From Chloroflexota bacterium (GTDB taxonomy: Bacteria; Chloroflexota; Dehalococcoidia; GIF9; UBA5629), in NCBI GenBank assembly GCA_016875975.1, contig VGOF01000114.1, forward strand, positions 1-5,421: 5,421 nucleotides of DNA, read 5' to 3'. The notes under the pieces were generated by a model. That model did no database searches. It was not told the origin of the DNA and was given only the letters and a program-made list of their open reading frames with translations. Position numbers and translations under genes: made by a program. Positions 1 to 4,345 of the stretch are shown piece after piece (within the stretch, counting starts at the first letter, position 1; every line of letters begins with the position of its first letter).

Positions 1-644
1 CAGGCGTCAAGGTGGGTATTCTTGGCATTGAAGAGACCTGCTGTGGCGAACCAGCCAGACGATTGGGCAACGAGTATTTATTCCAGATGCAGGCCACCAA
101 GAACATCGAGTTGCTTAAGAACTATAACGCCAAGAGAATCGTGGCCACCTGTCCTCATTGCTTCAACACATTGAAGAATGAGTATCCTCAATTCGGGGGC
201 GAATTTGAGGTGGTGCACCATACTGAGATTATTGTCCAGTTGCTCAAAGAACACAAAATCAGGCCAAGCTGCATGAACGGGGAGAAACTGGTATATCATG
301 ATTCCTGTTACTTGGGAAGGCATAACGATATTTATGAGCAGCCAAGAGACATTCTGCGTAGCATATCGTCCAAGAAGCTGTTGGAGATGGGCAGGTCTCG
401 GGATAGCGGTTTCTGCTGTGGTGGTGGTGGTGGACGCTATTGGATGGAAGAGAAGGTGGGCAAGCGAATAAGCGAGATGCGTATCGAGCAAGTAATGGAG
501 ACTGGCACCAATGTGGTGGCGACAGCCTGTCCTTACTGCCTTCAGATGTTTGTAGATGCCATAAAGGCCAAGGGCGCTGAGGAGACGCTCAAGGTGCTGG
601 ATGTTGCCGAATTGCTGGCGACGCAATTAGAAAGTGGGAGGTAA
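1..644 (+). CDS. HdrD-like (Fe-S)-binding oxidoreductase, CCG domains, C-terminal part (5' partial)
   Basis: This is the C-terminal part of a heterodisulfide-reductase-type Fe-S oxidoreductase. The frame is open to the window edge (codons for G-V-K precede the GTG at 12), so that GTG is internal and not a start. Counting it as residue 1, the end of a first CCG domain is visible (C10-C11, then C47-P-H-C50, 35 residues apart). A complete second one follows: C99, C135-C136 in a glycine-rich C-C-G5-R stretch, and C173-P-Y-C176. This matches Cx31-39CCx35-36CxxC, which in HdrB/HdrD binds noncubane [4Fe-4S] clusters. Family members usually carry upstream ferredoxin motifs and often an N-terminal membrane cytochrome-b-like domain (DUF224 type); these would lie outside the window. 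Some such proteins are proposed ETF:menaquinone oxidoreductases, and the nearby ACADs make that role plausible here. True heterodisulfide reduction is less likely in a bacterium. The next gene starts six bases after the stop. Confidence 0.88.
   Translation, partial: GVKVGILGIEETCCGEPARRLGNEYLFQMQATKNIELLKNYNAKRIVATCPHCFNTLKNEYPQFGGEFEVVHHTEIIVQLLKEHKIRPSCMNGEKLVYHDSCYLGRHNDIYEQPRDILRSISSKKLLEMGRSRDSGFCCGGGGGRYWMEEKVGKRISEMRIEQVMETGTNVVATACPYCLQMFVDAIKAKGAEETLKVLDVAELLATQLESGR
636..641 (+). promoter_or_regulatory. Ribosome binding site for the 651 gene
   Basis: GGGAGG lies inside the last codons of the upstream gene, nine bases before the ATG at 651. With a six-base gap between stop and start, this supports one transcript and probable translational coupling of the two Fe-S protein genes. 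Confidence 0.75.
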
Positions 645-650
645 ACTCTA

Positions 651-1652
651 ATGTGGGATGCATCGAAGTGCAATCTTTGTGGTGATTGTCTGGTCAAGTG
701 TCTATATTTGGACTATGACAAGGAGCGTGCTGTTAAGGAGGTCACATTGCTCATGGAGGGGAAAGAAGCCCCTATCCTGAGCAAATGCACTACTTGCTGC
801 GCTTGCCGGGAATACTGTCCCACTGGTGCTGACCCGTTCGACCTGATCAACAAGATGCAGGAGAAGTTCAATGCTTTTCCGGTAGGTCCATCTGGTACTG
901 CCTGGATTGACCTGGCGAGCCAGGTACCCAATCAGGTTGTTCCCGGCGACCCTGGCAAGCCGGTGTTGTCACTTTGTGTCATGGAGAACCAGTTGCCGGA
1001 AGATTGCATAAGTGGCCAGATGTTTGATGGCTTGACTTTTGCCAGGGGTGGTGATTATTTCTGCTACATTGGTTACGTGCATGCAGGGAAAGAGAGTCCG
1101 ATTGCGCAGAATGCTCAGAGATTTATTGATAACATAGCTGGGCTGGGCAAGGAGATTATTTTCCTGCATGATGATTGCTATGCCATGGTGGATGCCAAGG
1201 TAAAGGATTACGGCATCAAGGTGCCCTTTAAGTATATGCACATACTGGAATATATGCGCAATTATTTAAGGGACAACCGCAGCAAGATTAAGAAGCTAGG
1301 TAAAAAGGTGGCCTACCAGCGTCCGTGCGCTTCGCGGTATACGCCTGAGAAAGATTGCTTTGTGGATGAGATATTTGAGCTGATTGGTGTGGAGAGACCC
1401 AAGAGAAAATACGAGCGGGAGGCTGCTCTATGTTGTACCGGGGCCATAATTCGTGTGTTTCCCGAGCTGGCTCAGGAAGTGCAGGCTAAGAATGTTGATG
1501 ATGCCATTGCTTGCGGTGCTGATGCTTTGGTTACGCTTTGTCCCATGTGTGACCGTGTCTTACGCCGTCCTACAACTGCCCGCAACTTTCCGAAGGTTTA
1601 CATAACCGACCTCTGCCGCATGGCGCTGGGGGAGAGGGAATTCCCCAAGTAG
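651..1652 (+). CDS. Dicluster ferredoxin / HdrD-like (Fe-S)-binding protein with a CCG motif
   Basis: A 333-residue, probably cytoplasmic electron-transfer protein. Two [4Fe-4S] ferredoxin motifs come first: C7-x2-C10-x2-C13-x3-C17 and C46-x2-C49-x2-C52-x3-C56-P. After a linker there is a region with isolated cysteines (C109, C119, C138, and C176 within H-D-D-C-Y), probably a degenerate first CCG domain because it has no CC pair. A full CCG motif follows: C226, C261-C262, C297-P-M-C300, with 34 residues in each interval. The CC pair is followed by Thr-Gly rather than Gly. The order ferredoxin-CCG-CCG is that of HdrD/GlpC-type subunits, and no membrane segment is visible. It follows the larger HdrD-like gene by six bases, so the two probably form or feed one electron-transfer complex. 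The redox partner is unknown; coupling to acyl-CoA oxidation is inferred from the neighbourhood only. Confidence 0.85.
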   Translation: MWDASKCNLCGDCLVKCLYLDYDKERAVKEVTLLMEGKEAPILSKCTTCCACREYCPTGADPFDLINKMQEKFNAFPVGPSGTAWIDLASQVPNQVVPGDPGKPVLSLCVMENQLPEDCISGQMFDGLTFARGGDYFCYIGYVHAGKESPIAQNAQRFIDNIAGLGKEIIFLHDDCYAMVDAKVKDYGIKVPFKYMHILEYMRNYLRDNRSKIKKLGKKVAYQRPCASRYTPEKDCFVDEIFELIGVERPKRKYEREAALCCTGAIIRVFPELAQEVQAKNVDDAIACGADALVTLCPMCDRVLRRPTTARNFPKVYITDLCRMALGEREFPK

Positions 1653-1653
1653 C

Positions 1654-1668
1654 CTGCTGGCGTAGCAG
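1654..1668. terminator. Small hairpin between convergent genes (weak terminator candidate)
   Basis: CTGCT-GGCGT-AGCAG forms a 5-bp perfect stem with a 5-base loop, filling most of the 18-base gap between the convergent stops at 1652 and 1671. No T-run follows on either strand, so intrinsic termination is doubtful. Position is the main argument. Confidence 0.25.
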
Positions 1669-1670
1669 AG

Positions 1671-1982
1671 CTAACTTGAGAGCATATCTCGTCTGCGGTG
1701 GGTGCTGGTGAGGTAGCGGATGATGCCGCGGAATACCTTCCAGTCGATGATGATGTGGGCTAGTGTTATGATTATGGTGGCTATGGCTATCCAGAAGTGA
1801 ACGTCACCCCATTCGTGCTTGGTCAGGCCAAAGAGTAGCTCGATTTGGCCTGACCGTCGTCCCGTGGGCGCTAGCCATAGCACTAATCCGCTTAAGGATA
1901 GTAAGCTCCAGGATGTGATTAGCGTTATAGCTATGATAGCCCGGGCATAGAGTTTGACCTTGATTTCACGTTTTCGGCGCAT
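1671..1982 (-). CDS. DUF4405 small membrane protein, cytochrome-b-like
   Basis: A 103-residue integral membrane protein with a basic N-terminus (residues 1-14) and two predicted transmembrane helices, about 15-37 and 61-80. The connecting segment has the sequence L-W-L-A-P-T-G-R-R-S-G and then L-T-K-H-E-W-G-D-V-H-F-W, which I recognise as the DUF4405 signature. Histidines H56 and H62 near the start of helix 2 and H76 inside it could be haem ligands; DUF4405 resembles small cytochrome-b-type membrane domains, but haem binding here is inference. The tail is strongly basic (R-G-I-I-R...H-R-R-R), consistent with a cytoplasmic end by the positive-inside rule. The ATG at 1982 is supported by GAGGAG (1989-1994) six bases upstream and by a promoter just beyond it. 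The gene stands alone on its strand and converges on the Fe-S genes. A membrane electron-transfer or quinone role is possible; the actual function is unknown. Confidence 0.78.
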   Translation of the reverse strand: MRRKREIKVKLYARAIIAITLITSWSLLSLSGLVLWLAPTGRRSGQIELLFGLTKHEWGDVHFWIAIATIIITLAHIIIDWKVFRGIIRYLTSTHRRRDMLSS

Positions 1983-2012
1983 GCTGCTCTCCTCGTTCTG
2001 ATGTGCTGGTTC

Positions 2013-2041
2013 ATATTAGGCTGGTTGCTGGGAAAGGTCAA
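2013..2041 (-). promoter_or_regulatory. Sigma-70-type promoter of the DUF4405 gene
   Basis: Read on the minus strand, TTGACC (2041-2036) is followed after exactly 17 bases by TAATAT (2018-2013). The -35 box matches consensus at five of six positions, the -10 box at four. The predicted start near 2006 gives a short leader of about 23 bases that includes the GAGGAG ribosome site. Spacing and placement make this a good candidate, not demonstrated. Confidence 0.55.
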
Positions 2042-2108
2042 GGCGGAGCTGTGTTTCCCTAGGACTTTCAGTCGCTCGTCGGTAGTCTCATAGTTGAGGA
2101 TAGGCTGT

Positions 2109-2140
2109 GGGATTGCTTCACTACGTTCGCAATGACGAAG
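2109..2140. repeat. Probable dispersed intergenic repeat (ATTGC...GCAATGACG type)
   Basis: ATTGC (2112-2116) and GCAAT (2129-2133) are inverted copies 12 bases apart, followed by GACGAAG. Read on the minus strand the core is GTCATTGCGAACGTAGTGAA followed by GCAATCCC. This resembles a short palindromic element often seen in many copies between genes in diverse bacterial genomes. Only one copy is present here, so its repeat status rests on recognition rather than on the window. Confidence 0.5.
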
Positions 2141-2183
2141 TAGGGCTGTTGTCGCTTGTCTCTTTGAGCTACGCTGTCTACGA

Positions 2184-2212
2184 TTGACAGGTCAGGGGGT
2201 GGTAAGTATACT
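2184..2212 (+). promoter_or_regulatory. Near-consensus sigma-70 promoter of the crotonase gene
   Basis: TTGACA (2184-2189), a 17-base spacer and TATACT (2207-2212) match the vegetative consensus at 11 of 12 positions. The start is predicted near 2219, giving a leader of about 68 bases before the ATG at 2287. The -10 box sits in the palindrome AGTATACT (2205-2212), and the -35 box overlaps a CTGTC/GACAG inverted repeat (2174-2190). A promoter this strong often needs a repressor, but no regulator gene is visible here. Confidence 0.7.
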
Positions 2213-2236
2213 AGCATTTTCAGTGCTTCTTGCTAG
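2211..2236. promoter_or_regulatory. Candidate operator: CTAGCA/TGCTAG inverted repeat over the transcription start
   Basis: CTAGCA (2211-2216) and TGCTAG (2231-2236) are perfect 6-bp inverted arms separated by 14 bases, spanning the end of the -10 box to about +18 of the predicted transcript. Because the left arm lies upstream of the predicted start, it would act as DNA rather than as an RNA hairpin. A dimeric repressor site is possible; chance occurrence is not excluded. Confidence 0.35.
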
Positions 2237-2269
2237 GACTTCGTTATTTATATGCGTTGGAACTAACCT

Positions 2270-2277
2270 GAAGGGAG
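2270..2277 (+). promoter_or_regulatory. Ribosome binding site that decides the crotonase start
   Basis: GAAGGGAG ends directly against the ATG at 2278, leaving no spacer, but lies nine bases before the in-frame ATG at 2287. Initiation should therefore be at 2287, which also gives the usual family N-terminus M-E-Y-x-Q-I-L-Y-E-V. Confidence 0.7.
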
Positions 2278-2286
2278 ATGGCAGCT

Positions 2287-3147
2287 ATGGAATACACCCA
2301 GATACTGTATGAGGTTTCCGATAGGATTCTGACTATAACGCTCAATAGGCCAGAGAAGATGAATGCCTTCACGCATGTCATGTGCAAGGAGGTAATAGAT
2401 GCGTTACACCGGGCCGATGATGATGACGATGTTAGAGTAATTATCATAACAGGGGCAGGGAATGCTTTTTGTGCCGGTACCGACCTGGAATCGGCAGGGG
2501 GGCAAGGCAGAGGCAAGACGCAGTTGCCCGAAGGGTTTGACCCTGAGCGGGATATTGCGGGGATGGTTACATTGACTATGTATGATTTGAAGAAACCGGT
2601 AATAGCGGCTTTTAACGGTGTGGCTGTTGGTGTTGGACTTACTATGACGCTTGCTGCTGATATTCGGATAGCATCAGAAAATGCCAGGTTTGGCCTGGTG
2701 TTTACCAGGCGGGCCTTCGTTTCTGAAGGCGCCAGCAACTGGTTTTTGCCGCGCATCGTGGGTATGGGCAAGGCTGCCGAGTGGATTCTCACGGGCAGAG
2801 TATTTGGAGTCCAGGAGGCGCTGGCTGCCCGATTGGTCACCGAGGTGCTGCCACCTGATGGCCTGGTACCGAGAGCACGGGAGCTGGCCAATGAGATAGT
2901 CCAGAACACCTCGCCCGTGTCTGTGGCTCTGTGCCGACAGCTTCTGTGGAAGATGGTGGGCACTGACCATCCCATGGAGGCGCACAAGATGGAGTCCAAG
3001 ACGCTTTCCTGGATGACCAAGAATCCGGACGTTATCGAGGGGGTGATGTCGTTCCTGGAGAAGCGGAAGCCCAACTTCCCGATGAAGCCCAGTAGGGACA
3101 TGCCCGATTTCTACCCCTGGTGGACGGACCGGCCATTCAGGACATGA
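2287..3147 (+). CDS. Enoyl-CoA hydratase/isomerase (crotonase) family protein, isomerase-like active site
   Basis: A 286-residue crotonase-fold enzyme acting on an acyl-CoA thioester, cytoplasmic. Landmarks are L-N-R-P-E-K-M-N-A-F (19-28), the first oxyanion-hole segment A-F-C-A-G-T-D-L (60-67), and the second at N-G-V-A-V-G-V-G (110-117). Aligned by eye to rat mitochondrial hydratase, the positions of catalytic Glu144 and Glu164 are Thr119 and Phe139, so the usual hydratase pair is absent. Instead E147 lies in S-E-G-A-S-N-W-F-L-P (146-155), like the P-E-G-x-S-S segment of ECI2-type delta3,delta2-enoyl-CoA isomerases. Isomerase activity, or another crotonase reaction, is thus as likely as hydration. 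Length is slightly above the usual 260, with extra sequence at about 68-95 and an aromatic C-terminal tail (F-Y-P-W-W). It has its own promoter and converges on the ACAD operon with a 45-base gap. The family call is secure; the reaction is not. Confidence 0.9.
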   Translation: MEYTQILYEVSDRILTITLNRPEKMNAFTHVMCKEVIDALHRADDDDDVRVIIITGAGNAFCAGTDLESAGGQGRGKTQLPEGFDPERDIAGMVTLTMYDLKKPVIAAFNGVAVGVGLTMTLAADIRIASENARFGLVFTRRAFVSEGASNWFLPRIVGMGKAAEWILTGRVFGVQEALAARLVTEVLPPDGLVPRARELANEIVQNTSPVSVALCRQLLWKMVGTDHPMEAHKMESKTLSWMTKNPDVIEGVMSFLEKRKPNFPMKPSRDMPDFYPWWTDRPFRT

Positions 3148-3192
3148 GATTCAGCTAGCCTGTTTCCCAGTTGGTGCTATGGTTGACCTGTT

Positions 3193-4326
3193 CTAAAGCC
3201 CCATCTCCACGGCTATCAGCTCTTTGTGCATATCAACATTGCCTGCGGCAAACTCGGCTGCCCTGACGCGTCGGTAGTAGAGGCCTATATCGTGGTCATA
3301 GGTGAAGCCGATTGCGCCGTGAGCGGTGATGCCGTCGATGCAGATATTCTGGTAGGCTTCGCTGGCCTTGGCTTTGGCTATTGAAATCTGTAGCTGGGAA
3401 GGTTCGCCATCGGCGATACTGCAAGCGGCCTGATATAGCAGGTACTGGATAGCTTCTACATCTATGAGCATATCAGCCAGTTTATGTTGTACAGCCTGGA
3501 AGGTGCCGATGGGCCGGTCGAACTGGACTCGCTCCTTGGCATAGGCACTGGTCATATCGAGCACCGCCTGGCAAGCGCCTGAGATTTCGGCACATTTCAA
3601 CACTGCTGCCCTTTGCAAGATGAAATTGACAATTTCCCATCCCTTGTTGAGTGCTCCCAGGATATTTGTTTTGGGTACCTTGACCTTGTTGAAGACAACC
3701 TGAAACTGCCTATCGCCAGCCATGGTAGGGATACTCTCTATTTTAAGGCCGGGAGCTTTGGAGTCCACAATGAAGAGGGTGATACCATCTTCAGGGTTCT
3801 TGGACTCGGCAGTTCGGGCTACGACGAGCAGATAGTTGGCAATGTGTGCATCGGCAACGAAAAGTTTTTCTCCATTGAGAATGTAGCTGCCGCCTTCAGC
3901 CGTAGCACTGAGGCTCAGGTCAGATGGCTTGTAGCTGGCCGATTGCTCAGTGAAGGCGAGCGTCCAAATAGTCTTGCCACTAGCTATTTGGGGTAGGTAT
4001 TGCATCTTTTGTTCCTTGTTGCCGAATTGGAGGATGGGTAGTGCGCAGAGGGCAACGGTGGGGAAGAAGGGGCCTGGTGTTATGTTTCTGCCCATTTCTT
4101 CCATGAGGACAGCCAGGTCGATAAAGCTGGCTTCAGTGCCGCCGTATTCCTCAGGGAAGACGAGGCCTTGCCAGCCCAGTTCTGCCATGTTATTCCACAT
4201 TTGGGGGCTGTATCCCAGTTCGTCCTTGTCTAGCTCTCTAACTTTAGCCTTAGGACATTCCTTGGTGAGGAAGTCCCGGGCCATGGTGCGGAGCATTTCC
4301 TGCTGTTCTGAGAAACCGAAGTCCAT
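3193..4326 (-). CDS. Acyl-CoA dehydrogenase family protein, probable non-catalytic partner subunit
   Basis: A full-length 377-residue ACAD-fold flavoprotein subunit: N-terminal helical domain (1-115), middle beta domain (about 120-225), C-terminal four-helix domain (230-377). It starts M-D-F-G-F-S-E-Q-Q, typical of the family, with AGGAGG (4332-4337) five bases before the ATG. The general base seems missing. The MCAD Glu376 position is A361 (A-A-G-N), and the helix-G position used by isovaleryl-CoA dehydrogenase is about A240 (Q-R-A-A-V). The flavin loop, normally T-E-P-x-A-G-S-D, reads T-E-Q-S-A-S-Y-K-P-S-D. The segment R266-V-Q-F-D-R-P-I-G-T-F-Q277, which contacts FAD across the subunit interface, is intact. 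It lies 19 bases downstream of another ACAD gene, so an alpha2beta2 partnership as in FadE28/29 is likely. E247 is a possible alternative active-site acid. Family assignment is firm; the partner role is inferred. Confidence 0.9.
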   Translation of the reverse strand: MDFGFSEQQEMLRTMARDFLTKECPKAKVRELDKDELGYSPQMWNNMAELGWQGLVFPEEYGGTEASFIDLAVLMEEMGRNITPGPFFPTVALCALPILQFGNKEQKMQYLPQIASGKTIWTLAFTEQSASYKPSDLSLSATAEGGSYILNGEKLFVADAHIANYLLVVARTAESKNPEDGITLFIVDSKAPGLKIESIPTMAGDRQFQVVFNKVKVPKTNILGALNKGWEIVNFILQRAAVLKCAEISGACQAVLDMTSAYAKERVQFDRPIGTFQAVQHKLADMLIDVEAIQYLLYQAACSIADGEPSQLQISIAKAKASEAYQNICIDGITAHGAIGFTYDHDIGLYYRRVRAAEFAAGNVDMHKELIAVEMGL

Positions 4327-4330
4327 TCTA

Positions 4331-4337
4331 ACCTCCT
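4331..4337 (-). promoter_or_regulatory. Ribosome binding site for the downstream ACAD gene
   Basis: On the minus strand AGGAGGT, close to the ideal anti-16S match, ends four bases before the ATG at 4326. It occupies the 19-base gap between the two ACAD genes. Strong independent initiation fits the need for equal amounts of both subunits. Confidence 0.75.
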
Positions 4338-4345
4338 GCGAGCCT

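Larger units (their letters stand above)
1983..2286. other. Divergent intergenic regulatory region
   Basis: About 300 bases without a convincing gene separate the leftward DUF4405 gene from the rightward crotonase gene. It contains a promoter and ribosome site for each, a dispersed-repeat-like element in the middle, and an inverted repeat near the rightward start; these are listed separately. The remaining stretches (roughly 2042-2108 and 2141-2173) show nothing I can name. Confidence 0.7.

Noticed and set aside
12..14. GTG at 12 as the start of the first Fe-S protein
   Set aside because: The frame is open upstream to the window edge, and the conserved sequence at this point belongs to the middle of a CCG domain, so the gene continues outside.
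417..433. GTG/GGT microsatellite-like tract
   Set aside because: It encodes the Gly run following the CC pair, a normal feature of CCG domains, so no slippage element needs to be invoked.
78..626. 182-codon minus-strand frame opposite the HdrD-like gene
   Set aside because: The opposite strand encodes a perfect CCG motif; this frame contains a Thr run that is merely the complement of the Gly codons.
2278..2280. ATG at 2278 as the crotonase start (289 residues)
   Set aside because: The GAAGGGAG ribosome site abuts it with no spacer, whereas the in-frame ATG at 2287 has a nine-base spacer and the family-typical N-terminus.
2244..3101. Long open frame (285 codons) on the minus strand opposite the crotonase gene
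   Set aside because: Its translation is rich in Ser, Ala and Pro with no recognisable motif, and it runs antisense to a gene with clear family motifs, a strong promoter and a ribosome site.
3148..3192. Intrinsic terminator between the convergent crotonase and ACAD genes
   Set aside because: I looked for a GC-rich stem with a T-run on both strands and found none in the 45-base gap.
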